Assembly: GCF_003386095.1 (NCBI RefSeq)
Contig: NZ_QREG01000002.1
Coordinates: 126,724-190,723, forward strand
Source: Marinoscillum furvescens DSM 4134
GTDB lineage: Bacteria > Bacteroidota > Bacteroidia > Cytophagales > Cyclobacteriaceae
Direction: 5' to 3'
DNA length: 64,000 nucleotides
The notes beneath the pieces were generated by a model. The model searched no databases. It was not told the origin of the DNA and was given only the letters and a program-made list of their open reading frames with translations. The translations under genes and the position numbers were made by a program. Every line of letters begins with the position of its first letter. The first letter of the stretch is position 1. Of the stretch, positions 17,901 to 26,949 are shown piece after piece.

Positions 17901-20900
17901 CTGATGGCCACTGTACCGTAATACTATCCGCCTGAATGGCCGACCCTAGTCCAAACTCTGTATCGAGACTGTTTCCACTACTGATACCATTTTGTGTAAC
18001 CACCGTTTGGTTTTGCCAACTACCATTGGCTTTCACCCATACCCTGGCACCGATACCGTAACTATTCGATTCGATGCCTTTCAGTTTCACTGTGATCCAG
18101 TTGTTGCTATTGCCATTGTTTAGATAAACAAAATTATGCCCATCAAAACGCTGGTTAGGTAAAAAGACATCCTGAAAGCCATCGTTATTGATATCTGCCA
18201 CAGAAATATGAGAGAACCTGTTGGTAATTGGGAATGCTTGCTCATCTTCCATAATCGGCAAAAACCTCAAGTTTCCTTGATTCAATCCCAAATAAGCACG
18301 ATCCTCAATGGTCCAGATGATATCTAGCCAACCATCGTTATCGTAATCCAGCGTGGTGATTCCTCGTCCGAAAAAGAGGTCCGATTCAGCGCCTTCTGAA
18401 TTATCATCAGTAAGATCAGTCAGCATAATTAGCTCGTTCACTGGCACAAATCCAAAATCCAGGTTGCCTAGATTCACATAAAGTCCAAGACTACCATTTC
18501 GCCATTCACCTGTGATCAAATCCACTTGACCGTCATTATTAAAATCACCCCAGGTATAGCCTCTGCTACCTATTTCAGCATTAGATATCACGTTAGACTC
18601 ATACATGTATCCGCCTGCCCCATCGTTGATAAAGAGCATATTTTCGGCGTTTGAAGTGATATAAATGTCCTGAAAACCATCATTGTTTACATCCACATTG
18701 CTGATGGTCCAAAAGTAATTTTCGTGGGCAGTGAGTGGTCCTAGAGGAGTTTCGAGGGTATCTCCCAGTGCTAATGCTCCCGAGCCATCATTGGTAAAAA
18801 CAAATCCATTGGAGGTAACCAAATCCAGGTCTCCATCATTTTCGACATCTACCCACACTCCTGCTTCAGATGGGCTCCAGTCGTGCCTGGTATCAGATAC
18901 GACGGTGTTGGTAATTTCAAAACTTCTACTTCCAGTATTGCGGTACACGCGATCGCCGTAATCCCTGCTACCCGGCACAAACAGGTCTAGAAATCCATCA
19001 TTATCATAGTCTCCCCAAACAGCAGTTCGGGTAAAGCCAATCTCAGTAGTGGCCACAGTTCCTTTTACTTTAGTGAAAGTTCCATCTCCATTGTTTTCGT
19101 ACAAAAAGTTAGCAGCTAGCTCAAAAGCATTTGACACATAGAGGTCGTCATCTCCGTCTCGATCAAAATCACCCCATGCACCTCCATAACTAGTACGGGT
19201 AATGTCGGTAGTTACTTCGTTTTGTACTGGCTCAAAAATTGGTTGCTGATGCTTCAAACTCACATCAATAGATGGGTAACTCTCACCCTGACTATTGGAT
19301 GCAATGACCCTGTAGAAATAATTTTGACCATCCAAAGCATTCACATCGTTGTAAAAGAACTCACCCTGACCTACCGTATCAACGGTAGTGAAGACCGTGC
19401 CTGAACTGACGCTACGCTGTACAATATAACTTTCTAGAGCACTGCCACCTTCCCAATGAACCTGTACCTGACTGCTGCTTTGCAATTCTGCAATCACTTC
19501 CTCAGGTGCATTTGGACGAGACGTACCAAATCCACCCTCCTGCTCTCCAATCACGTAGAGTTTGGATAAACCATGGATCCCATTTCCGTCATCGTGCCAA
19601 TCTATATACAAAGTATCTGAGGTATATTCCATCCTAAACCTACTTACCATGCTGTGATGTGGGTGTGTCTTAAAGGAGTCACACTTTTGTACAAACTCAG
19701 CGCCTTCTTCATGGTAGAAAAACATATCATACCATCCTGCCGTAATGTCACTGATAAAATAACGACCGTATTCTCCCCATTCTACAGGAGCTATGATGAT
19801 CTCCTCTCGCACACCAGTATAAGTGGAGTCCATATATTGAGCCGAACTCACCCCTTTCCAAACTTTATCATCCGGGAAATTAGGAATACAGTTTCCAGTC
19901 TGCAGTACATTCGAATAGGCTGAAGAGATTCCTTGAGAAGAGTATACCGCCTGTGCCCTATAATAATAAGTACCTGGCTGTACTTCATCAAAGTACCATC
20001 CTCGATAGTAGATACTGTCTATCACATTGAAGTTGGTACCATCAATACTTCGCTCAATGCGTATGTAGTCTGCAAGTGATGGGTTCATCACTTCGATAAA
20101 TAGTCCATTCTCATTGATAGAAGTGTATTCATCGGAAAGTACAGGTGGCAATACTCCACTACCTGTATCACCTATTTCTACAGCATCTACTGACCCAGTA
20201 GTTACTTGTAACAGTACTTCCCTGACTGCAAATGAAGTTTTAGTGAAGGTGATTTCATTGTCGTAATAATAGATTTCTCGACCAATATTAAATGAAGCCT
20301 CCTCACCCCCTGCTCCTTTCAGAATCATCTGCCATACGAACAGCTCGTTTGCGGAGTGCAACCTCACATAGTTAATCGGAATAGGATCATTGTCATAAAA
20401 CAGCCTCAGCGTATCCATAGCTGGCTCTGAGCCGTTTCTCCACCAGTTGGTAGTAGCCCACCACGGCCACACATTCGGTGGTAGATCAGGCAAGCCTACA
20501 GCGCCAGTCATGCTTCCTGCCGTTCCTGGCGGTATTTGAGCAGACTCCTGACGCGTAGCAAACCGATGAGCATGAGGAGTCACTACGGCATGATTACTCA
20601 AAAATTCCTGATCACCATATCGATAGTTCGGATTTCGTACGGCTACTAAATAGCTTGTCTGATCAAAATCTTCGGTAATCTCGAACGTGAGCAAAGAATC
20701 AGTTCCTGTGTAGGCTATCTCGAAGAAGTACGGGTTAAATTGATGGCTATACTTATCCTTTTTGTACCAATAAAACTCATCATCCGGATGGAGCCGCTCT
20801 GCATGCAGTGTGACTGTATCTCCAATATTTGCACTACCTGTCCATGTCAGTAGACGTGTCGGTGACTGCAAGCCGAATCCCTGATTATTCTGCACTTCGT

Positions 20901-23900
20901 TACCAAGGGTGTTCAGCAACTCCTCAAAGGTGAAATTATTGAACGTTAAATCCACTCCTGAATAGCGGATGGCATTGATAATGCTATCAGGCAAGTCGTC
21001 AAATCTGTTGTAAGAGATATTGAACCATCCGAAATCATTATTGGCTAGACCCGCAGGAATACTGCCCTCAAACTGGTTGCCATGAATACTCAGACTGGTC
21101 AAAGCAGAGAGGTTTCCAAACTCGGCTGGCAGTTGCCCATATAGCTGGTTGTAACTCAGATCCAGACTACCCAGGTTCACAAGGTTTGCTATGGAAGCAT
21201 CAATCTCGCCTTCCAAATGGTTATTATCAAGGTACAGCCCATACAGTGTGGACAAACCAAATATGGCAGGATCTAAAGTTCCGGTAAATCCTGCCCCTGA
21301 CAGGTTCAAAAATTCAAGGTCAGGTAGAGCCGCCAGCTCTGCTGCTGGTAATGGCACTGACGTGTATCCATGATAATCCAGCCCAACAATTCTACCTCCA
21401 TAGGCAAATACGCCCTCCCAACTTTCTACAGGACCCTCGCCCCAGCCATATGGCAAATAGGAATTAGGATCTGCCTCAAGTGCCTGATAGAATGCATAGA
21501 GTGCTGTAGAGTCGGCACTAGGAATAGATTCTACAACCTGGAAATTGATAGGATTGAGGTCTAGATTTATCCCTAACCAGTCACTAATAATGTCATGTCT
21601 TACATATGCCTCAATATATGCATCCGACTCTGGGTTGGTAACGTTTGGCAAAACCAGCTGATTGGTAGTCACTGAATCTATCCAGTTTCCATTGACATAC
21701 CATTCTATATAGGAAGCCGAATCCAACTGCACGTCCATGGTGATCGTCACCGTATCTCCTACCGAAGCTGTGAGCAGTCCACCAGAACCAAAAGACTTCA
21801 TACCCCAGGCATGCAGATTGATAAGCCCATTTTGCCACATCTCGAAGAATGGGCCCAAGTCTACAAAGTCAAGATAGTTGTCACCCAGAGAAACCGTGGA
21901 CAGCTTCGGCAAATCAAGTATACTTGAAACATCAGTTAGCTCATTGCCATAGACATAAATACGCTCGATAGATTCTGGGAGTGCCGGCAAAACACCAGAC
22001 AGCATATTGCCTCCAAGATGTAAGTGAATTAATGAATCAGGAAGATTAGCAATGCTGGAAATTTGGTTAAATCCGAGATGCAAAGTCCGAAGGCTGTCCA
22101 GGCTGGCAATCTCCGTAGGAATTTCGGTAAGGCTCAGGCTGTTCATAGACAGGGTACGCAAATTCGAATATTGCCATACAAATGACGGCACCTGACCCTG
22201 ATAATTTGGATTGGCTCCGATGTTTAACGCTTCCAAATTATCATTGAGCGGCAATGCGCTGAGATCCATTGGACTGCCGTAAGCATAAAAACCAGTAAAA
22301 CTTGTAGTCGGAAGATTTTCGATTCCCCCTGTGAAAGCTGTGCTGCCAATATTGAGAAATTTCAAGCTGTCTAGCGTGGACATGGCCACTGGCAGATTAC
22401 CTGTCATATTTGGGTTGTCTGACAGCCAAAGCGCTCTTAAGTCCTGCAATTGTCCGATTTCTTCCGGCACTGAGCCCTGGAAGTTAGTCGAATACAGCCC
22501 CAACGCCTGAAGCTTGGTAGCATTAAAAAGTTCTTGGGGTATTCTCCCTGAAAACGGATTTCTACCAAGATAGATTGAATCTAAAACATCCATCTGTCCG
22601 ATAGCCGGCGAAAGGCGCTCCAGACCTGTGTTGTCCAAATCCATGTAATGAAGCTTTGGAAGGCCATACAGCTCTCCTGGCAAATAACCAATCTCGGGGT
22701 TGTTCCAAAGTGAAAGCCATTCCAACCCATCCAGATCACCAATAACTGGGGGGATACCCCCAACCAGGTTTTTATTAAATAAATCCAGCTTATAAACGCG
22801 TGTATCTTTCAAGTGAACGCCCTCCCACATCACTACAGGAGTGGTCAGCCAGTTTTGTGCTTCATTCCAATAAGGACCATCTGTAGCATCATAGATTTCC
22901 ACCAAAGCCAACGAATCCTGGACCGAAACAGGCGCCGAAAACCATACATCAAAATTGCCCGAGTAGATATGCAGTCCTGTAACGCTTGAAACCGAATCGT
23001 TCCATATCACACACCAGAAGGTACCCGCAGAATCTATATCCACGGATTCTATAACCAACTGACCATCATTTGCCCCTTCCAGGTAATTCCCGTTTTGGTA
23101 CCACTGATAATTATTGGCTGAACCACCGATCGACGCATCCAGCGTCACCGTAGCACCAATAGTGGTTTGAATAAAATCTCCACCAATCGGATACTGAGGA
23201 TCAACCTGAAAATCATAAGCCGGTGTTTGCATCAGCGGCTCCAGATCACCAAAATTTAGCGCATTCTCAAAAGCTCTAAACGTCTCCAGCTGATACAATC
23301 CACTCCAGTCTGGCAAGCCAGTGAAGTGATTGTTCTCGATACCGATATGTCTTAGTTGCGTAAGGTTCGCCAAAGAAGCAGGGATATCTCCCTCAAACTG
23401 GTTGTTGTCCAGATAGATACTCTGAAGGTTTATCAGGTTGCCAAGCGTGTCTGGCAAAGTACCCGAAAGCAGGTTACTCCCTACCCCCAACGACAACAGT
23501 AGCTCCAGCTGCCCAAAAGACTCGGGAATGGTGCCCGTAAATGAATTGCCATATATATGGATCTCCCGTAGGTTTAGGTTATCCCCCAAAGCTTCTGGGA
23601 TAGGCCCTTCAAAGTTGTTGTTGCCTGCGTGAAAATATTCCAGCATTGGCAGATTGCCTAAACTTCCGCTAATGCTACTGAAAAAATTATCATGAAGGGA
23701 CAGCCACATCAAACTAGAACTACCAGTACCTACCGAAAACTCACCCGATAGTTGATTTTCTCCGACATCTACTCTAGTCAACATAGGCAGCTCTAAGACT
23801 GCAGGGTCAATACTAGTAAACTGATTGTTTTCCAGGCTCAGGTTGTAAAGTTTTTGACAGTTGGCTAATTCTGCCGGAATGTCCCCTTCGAGCATATTTC

Positions 23901-25311
23901 TACCTGCTGCCAGCGACTCCAGGTTTGTAAGACTCCCTACTCCTGTGAGTGTCCCGAAAATATTATTATTCCAAAAATCAATGTGTCTTAGACTGTCCGA
24001 CACCAAAAGCTGAGAAAATGGAGCAGAAATCCCACAATCCCAGAAATACAGCCCCTCCAACTTAGTGTAGACTGAAAGATCTGGAAATGACGATAACATG
24101 TTCCCTGAAACATTCAATTCCACCAGTTCAGTAAGATTGGACAATTCCGCAGGCAATTCTACCAAGTCATTGTATTCCACGTTTAGCCATTTCAGCTTGG
24201 TAAGCTGACCAAACTCAGTAGGAATAAACGAAATGTAATTTCCACCTAACCCGAGAGATTCCAACGCACTTAAATTCCCAATTTCGGCAGGAACACTTGA
24301 CAATTCATTGCCCCATAGTTGCAACATGCGGAGGGAATCCAAATTCTGAATCTCAAATGAAATATCAGAAAGGCTATTGCCCCCCAAATCCAGATACCTT
24401 AATTGTGAAAGTCCCCAAAAATCTACGGGCAACTCATAAATACCATCAGAAATAAAATTTCCAAAATCATCAATTTCGCGGTTCCACAAGTGAAACCCGG
24501 TCATGTCTGACATCATCCCAATTGATGCAGGTACAAAGTCTATGAAGTTACCTCCCAGATCAAATGTGGTAACCTTGGAAAGGTTGCCGATACTATCAGG
24601 AATCGCACCAGTGATCATATTATAACCCATGTGGAGGTTCCGCACAGAATCCAGATCACAGAGCTCAGGTGGCAGCATTCCGTTTAGGTTGTTATCGCTG
24701 AGATGCAAACTGGTGACGTGATACACATTGCCAAACGTAGTATCGTTAATTTGGTAAACGTATGGTGTCAAATCCACTCCATACCAGGTATTGACAGGCC
24801 CTGTTTTCCAGCCTGAATTGTCATTCCAAAAATCACCATCAAGGGCATCATATATAGCTACCAGTGCCAGCGAATCATCATACGACATACTATCTCCTGC
24901 AGCCAACATATACGTGGGTTGCTCCCACGACTGAGCCTTGATCGTGGCGATACGTTCCTGTCGTGCCCGCTCTTCTACAGGCTGACGCACCTGCTCAGGC
25001 TGATTCGATAGCGTTTTATAGTCAATAGGTGGATGCTCCACCTTTTTCTCGGTACGCTTCACGGAAGCAAATTCCTTACCGTCTACGGCGTGCAAGCCTG
25101 AAATAGCTGCTTCTTGTTCTTTTAAGTTTTGCTCATGAACATTAATCTTATGTCGGTAGAGCTCCTCCATTTCCCGATACTCCGGCGCGATTTCTTCCGT
25201 TTTGGCCGGAGTGTCCTGAGACTCGGCCTTGAGCTGGCCTACTTTGGATGGCTGCTGAGCCTGCCGGATAGTAGGGTCAATTTCATGTCTATCGTAAAAG
25301 TCCTGGATCAT
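14932..25311 (-). CDS. Giant LRR / VCBS-ASPIC / Ig multidomain T9SS cargo protein (interrupted after signal peptide)
   Basis: 3459 aa from the ATG at 25311; the natural start is probably at 25545 (next entry). Rough layout: charged linker (1-140); LRR block 1 (~145-700) opened by an LRR N-cap-like DSLALVAIYDALDGDFWND...W.GV; Ig-like (~705-780); LRR block 2 (~800-1150); Ig-like; LRR block 3 (~1265-1460); Ig-like (~1490-1560); two FN3-like domains (~1730-2020); seven VCBS/FG-GAP repeats with calcium-type loops (FDRDGDDD, YDNDGFLD, VNNDGFQD; ~2035-2395); an ASPIC/UnbV domain (~2400-2485); LRR blocks 4 and 5 with Ig-like domains (~2495-3115); two Cna-B/SdrD-like domains (~3130-3340); and a type A T9SS sorting domain (VVLYPNPTTDVLYADF to the end). 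The LRRs are plant-type (LxxNxLxGxIPxxLxxLxxL). Probably a surface adhesin or ligand-binding protein. No other stop interrupts 10.4 kb. Confidence 0.88.
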   Translation of the reverse strand: MIQDFYDRHEIDPTIRQAQQPSKVGQLKAESQDTPAKTEEIAPEYREMEELYRHKINVHEQNLKEQEAAISGLHAVDGKEFASVKRTEKKVEHPPIDYKTLSNQPEQVRQPVEERARQERIATIKAQSWEQPTYMLAAGDSMSYDDSLALVAIYDALDGDFWNDNSGWKTGPVNTWYGVDLTPYVYQINDTTFGNVYHVTSLHLSDNNLNGMLPPELCDLDSVRNLHMGYNMITGAIPDSIGNLSKVTTFDLGGNFIDFVPASIGMMSDMTGFHLWNREIDDFGNFISDGIYELPVDFWGLSQLRYLDLGGNSLSDISFEIQNLDSLRMLQLWGNELSSVPAEIGNLSALESLGLGGNYISFIPTEFGQLTKLKWLNVEYNDLVELPAELSNLTELVELNVSGNMLSSFPDLSVYTKLEGLYFWDCGISAPFSQLLVSDSLRHIDFWNNNIFGTLTGVGSLTNLESLAAGRNMLEGDIPAELANCQKLYNLSLENNQFTSIDPAVLELPMLTRVDVGENQLSGEFSVGTGSSSLMWLSLHDNFFSSISGSLGNLPMLEYFHAGNNNFEGPIPEALGDNLNLREIHIYGNSFTGTIPESFGQLELLLSLGVGSNLLSGTLPDTLGNLINLQSIYLDNNQFEGDIPASLANLTQLRHIGIENNHFTGLPDWSGLYQLETFRAFENALNFGDLEPLMQTPAYDFQVDPQYPIGGDFIQTTIGATVTLDASIGGSANNYQWYQNGNYLEGANDGQLVIESVDIDSAGTFWCVIWNDSVSSVTGLHIYSGNFDVWFSAPVSVQDSLALVEIYDATDGPYWNEAQNWLTTPVVMWEGVHLKDTRVYKLDLFNKNLVGGIPPVIGDLDGLEWLSLWNNPEIGYLPGELYGLPKLHYMDLDNTGLERLSPAIGQMDVLDSIYLGRNPFSGRIPQELFNATKLQALGLYSTNFQGSVPEEIGQLQDLRALWLSDNPNMTGNLPVAMSTLDSLKFLNIGSTAFTGGIENLPTTSFTGFYAYGSPMDLSALPLNDNLEALNIGANPNYQGQVPSFVWQYSNLRTLSMNSLSLTEIPTEIASLDSLRTLHLGFNQISSIANLPDSLIHLHLGGNMLSGVLPALPESIERIYVYGNELTDVSSILDLPKLSTVSLGDNYLDFVDLGPFFEMWQNGLINLHAWGMKSFGSGGLLTASVGDTVTITMDVQLDSASYIEWYVNGNWIDSVTTNQLVLPNVTNPESDAYIEAYVRHDIISDWLGINLDLNPINFQVVESIPSADSTALYAFYQALEADPNSYLPYGWGEGPVESWEGVFAYGGRIVGLDYHGYTSVPLPAAELAALPDLEFLNLSGAGFTGTLDPAIFGLSTLYGLYLDNNHLEGEIDASIANLVNLGSLDLSYNQLYGQLPAEFGNLSALTSLSIHGNQFEGSIPAGLANNDFGWFNISYNRFDDLPDSIINAIRYSGVDLTFNNFTFEELLNTLGNEVQNNQGFGLQSPTRLLTWTGSANIGDTVTLHAERLHPDDEFYWYKKDKYSHQFNPYFFEIAYTGTDSLLTFEITEDFDQTSYLVAVRNPNYRYGDQEFLSNHAVVTPHAHRFATRQESAQIPPGTAGSMTGAVGLPDLPPNVWPWWATTNWWRNGSEPAMDTLRLFYDNDPIPINYVRLHSANELFVWQMILKGAGGEEASFNIGREIYYYDNEITFTKTSFAVREVLLQVTTGSVDAVEIGDTGSGVLPPVLSDEYTSINENGLFIEVMNPSLADYIRIERSIDGTNFNVIDSIYYRGWYFDEVQPGTYYYRAQAVYSSQGISSAYSNVLQTGNCIPNFPDDKVWKGVSSAQYMDSTYTGVREEIIIAPVEWGEYGRYFISDITAGWYDMFFYHEEGAEFVQKCDSFKTHPHHSMVSRFRMEYTSDTLYIDWHDDGNGIHGLSKLYVIGEQEGGFGTSRPNAPEEVIAELQSSSQVQVHWEGGSALESYIVQRSVSSGTVFTTVDTVGQGEFFYNDVNALDGQNYFYRVIASNSQGESYPSIDVSLKHQQPIFEPVQNEVTTDITRTSYGGAWGDFDRDGDDDLYVSNAFELAANFLYENNGDGTFTKVKGTVATTEIGFTRTAVWGDYDNDGFLDLFVPGSRDYGDRVYRNTGSRSFEITNTVVSDTRHDWSPSEAGVWVDVENDGDLDLVTSNGFVFTNDGSGALALGDTLETPLGPLTAHENYFWTISNVDVNNDGFQDIYITSNAENMLFINDGAGGYMYESNVISNAEIGSRGYTWGDFNNDGQVDLITGEWRNGSLGLYVNLGNLDFGFVPVNELIMLTDLTDDNSEGAESDLFFGRGITTLDYDNDGWLDIIWTIEDRAYLGLNQGNLRFLPIMEDEQAFPITNRFSHISVADINNDGFQDVFLPNQRFDGHNFVYLNNGNSNNWITVKLKGIESNSYGIGARVWVKANGSWQNQTVVTQNGISSGNSLDTEFGLGSAIQADSITVQWPSGLVTHAVDVAANQQFTMVEVPEASGPTVNELDSAVLAILYDSLDGVNWERQQGWKVESPLTWDGTVFNKDGRLVSLILNDNGLKGQIPDTITSLSALKILDLSGNELTGTLPAQMGAMTELVNISMNDNMLEGTIPATVGTLAKLENLDLFNNNFQGELPRTFSGLVALRQFEIQNNGFIGFVPAEIGTLANLQILRLDHNDFEGPLPAGLGGMSSLRILSLNNNHFTESLPAELSQLSELLELHAQNNEFTGTLPAALSGLTGIEYIDISNNQIEGSLAPLADLDTIRYLNVDHNNLVDLSDLFDNSADTIFARYNSFDFGDFERNDYLISSGRLLVSPQDSLYMRIDSLHEVGQFIEIVRSVEGAFNSYSWTLNGEPADSVDGLDIFEDIITITNPDTPQQGEYVLTVTNSEYPGMKLVTRPFNLKLSSLERDKQALLEFIAAVDTRAVKYAPSGWSEESELTSDWEGVTVTNDRVTELSLPAVIDTDLSDGDQSRILDGKVPLSFVDLSGLETLNLKDNFLRSFPNISNWPSVASVDISNNRLAFRDIVPNVGLGEAIVYAPQRRYDVTINDTTAAGQDYVVSINMSGTGLQYQWKFGQFIPGQMFNNNVVDIPNANSRRYFIENIDYAKMGTYRVEITHPQVPGLTITSRNRNIWADTEIAGTVYADGSGTLLTDGEVILYRQTPEGPYVAEDTTLLDGAGFYSFEDVVLGDFIAQTRPDRSIFPNTIPTYYEKAEFYDSATTLEVRSKIEGIDIEMIFYVEPEPEPTGADFEGFVETTITDTLVDEEARINARRKVKRAGCSMRRFVRRGRSGQEDGTYELYAYVESDDEGRFNFTDIEEGTYRLYIEYPGVPMDTSSAVEFVVGGDRENQLFQISAVITEDGIQVESEEVLFSLKPYIKDVVLYPNPTTDVLYADFLVYRKLNDLKMNVLDARGLKLFELPLAHQQGTHQAKIDLTNYTTGVYFLEFTDEAGTFRHQIKVSKE

Positions 25312-25545
25312 CTGCTCAAACGTGGGAGCAGTTGATTCCTTCTTTTTTGCCGCCTGCTTTTCGATGAGAGCTGAAGCAGTAGTCGATGCTTTAGGCTCGC
25401 TCGTTTCTTCTATTGTCTCACCTTTTAGGGGTATTTGATAAGCTTCGGGGCGTTTAACTTCTTGTTTTTCATACTTTTAGGGCAGGTTTTGGGCATTTAC
25501 GCAAAGCACTCCCAAGGTCAACATTGTTAGGATGGCATTTCTCAT
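25312..25545 (-). pseudogene. Signal peptide and N-terminal linker of the giant LRR gene, cut by an in-frame TAA
   Basis: Reading upstream from 25311 in the same frame gives 78 codons back to an ATG at 25545. The first 20 residues are a good signal peptide (MRNAILTMLTLGVLCVNAQN). Codon 23 (25479-25477) is TAA, after which the frame continues without another stop (KYEKQEVKRPEAYQIPLKG...) into the giant ORF. No frameshift is needed, so a single substitution (for example CAA to TAA) explains it. Either the gene is a fresh pseudogene, the base is a sequencing or assembly error, or the stop is read through. A T9SS cargo without a signal peptide would stay inside the cell. Confidence 0.8.
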
Positions 25546-25670
25546 AATATGGCAGAATTGGTGATAATGATGTAGCAATATACCGAAATCAGGTACCCCT
25601 ACAAATACCTAATTATCGGTAAATCAACTTCTTACACAACGACACCCCACTTCGCCTTTCTACTTTATCT

Positions 25671-26372
25671 TTGCCAGAAAAGATTCCATTGAAAGATTTA
25701 CACGGCCAAGCCATCCGGGATTACTACCGCAATCAAACCACCCACCCCTTAGTATTGCACAACTCTTATGACGATCCGGAGGAAATGTCTGTGGAAGTAT
25801 TTTTCAGAGAAGAAGAAGATCTGAGCGTACTGGAACACCTCGCGCTGATCGAAGCAAAGGGAAGCGTCCTCGACCTGGGTGCAGGAGCAGGTGCCCATGC
25901 GCTAATCCTGGAGTCTCGAGGCTTTGATGTCACCGCCCTGGAAAACTCCCCAGGCTGTATAGAGGTGATGAAGCAATCAGGAGTGACCAAAGTAATCGAC
26001 CAAAACTATCAGGAACACTCAGCCACCTACGATACCGTGTTGGTACTCATGAATGGTCTGGGGCTAGCGGGTACACTACAAGGACTCACACCATTTTTAC
26101 GCAAGTGTAAGTCACTGCTACGGCCGGGTGGTCAGCTGCTGATCGATTCATCAGACATCAGCTATTTGTATGAATGTGGTGTAGATCGACCCAAAGGGTA
26201 TTACGGTGAAGTACGGTATTGCTACGAATACAAAGGCGAAATGGGCGAATGGTTTGACTGGCTCTATGTAGATCAGAAGACACTCGCTACCTATGTGCGC
26301 CAGGCAGGTATGCAACTCGAGATTCTTCACACGGAAGAAACCGACCAGTATCTAGCTCGAATTACCCTGTAA
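25671..26372 (+). CDS. Class I SAM-dependent methyltransferase
   Basis: 233 aa from a TTG at 25671; TTG 25689 and ATG 25785 are alternatives. Motif I is clear (VLDLGAGAGAHALILESRGF, residues ~66-85), followed by the acidic strand-2 end (VTALENS) and the motif IV region (DTVLVLMNGLGLAGTLQG). The C-terminal part (YGEVRYCYEYKGEMGEWFDWLYVD) resembles small-molecule methyltransferases of the Methyltransf_25/11 type. The substrate is unknown. The start is uncertain because a TATCTTTG promoter-like element (25666-25673) overlaps the TTG at 25671, which would favour the TTG at 25689. It is divergent from the giant LRR gene, and its 3' end abuts the SusCD operon's terminator. Confidence 0.85.
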   Translation: MPEKIPLKDLHGQAIRDYYRNQTTHPLVLHNSYDDPEEMSVEVFFREEEDLSVLEHLALIEAKGSVLDLGAGAGAHALILESRGFDVTALENSPGCIEVMKQSGVTKVIDQNYQEHSATYDTVLVLMNGLGLAGTLQGLTPFLRKCKSLLRPGGQLLIDSSDISYLYECGVDRPKGYYGEVRYCYEYKGEMGEWFDWLYVDQKTLATYVRQAGMQLEILHTEETDQYLARITL

Positions 26373-26400
26373 AAAAAGAGGTCACTCGACGAGTGACCTC
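26371..26400 (-). terminator. Intrinsic terminator of the SusCD operon
   Basis: Stem GAGGTCACTC / GAGTGACCTC with a 3-nt loop; the seven A on the left read as a T-run on the minus strand. It starts 25 bp downstream of the last lipoprotein gene and touches the stop codon of the methyltransferase. Confidence 0.88.
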
Positions 26401-26424
26401 CAGGTAAACGTCGTGAGTAAATAC

Positions 26425-26949
26425 TTATTTAATCTCCACAGAGAAATCATTGTATCCATAGCCCTGCAGATCATTCCAACTCCAAAAAGCATAGTTGATG
26501 TGATCTCCAGAGTGAAAATCCTCTCCATCGGCATCTTGCTCAGGGACGGTAATGGTCAGCGAAACTGCTTCGCTCCCAGCTCCAAAACTCATAGACTCGA
26601 GTAGCTTGTAATCTGCATCATCATCGGAGCTGAGTCCAAACGGTGTGCTCGTACTATACAAGTATTCGCTTACTTGTAGACTCGCCTCGTCTGCGCCCTT
26701 TCCGGTTATCAGTGTGGCGGAAACCGTCAACACATCGCCCGGATCTACCATCACATAGCGCCAATGCGAAAGACTGTCCCTCGAAATGGCCACCCCATTG
26801 ATTTTCAGATCTGTCACTCGAGCAGTTTTGGCAAAAGCCTCCTCATGCTCACGCAACACCGCATTGTCGTCATTGCCGGTCACGCAGCTGGTAGCCAATG
26901 TAAGCAGCACCGCCGCTAGTATGTAGAATAGTTTATGATTCGTTTTCAT
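26425..26949 (-). CDS. Small lipoprotein of the SusCD operon
   Basis: 174 aa from the ATG at 26949. This start is fixed by a 4-bp ATGA overlap with the upstream gene's TGA and by the lipoprotein signal that follows (MKTNHKLFYILAAVLLTLATSC, Cys22). The mature part (ARVTDLKINGVAISRDSLSHW, GDVLTVSATL, SLTITVP) reads as a single beta-sandwich domain, with YAFWSWNDLQGYGYNDFSVEI at the end. I do not recognise a named family. It is translationally coupled to the preceding lipoprotein, and its place as fourth gene after SusC and SusD suggests a surface-exposed accessory or ligand-binding lipoprotein. Confidence 0.8.
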   Translation of the reverse strand: MKTNHKLFYILAAVLLTLATSCVTGNDDNAVLREHEEAFAKTARVTDLKINGVAISRDSLSHWRYVMVDPGDVLTVSATLITGKGADEASLQVSEYLYSTSTPFGLSSDDDADYKLLESMSFGAGSEAVSLTITVPEQDADGEDFHSGDHINYAFWSWNDLQGYGYNDFSVEIK

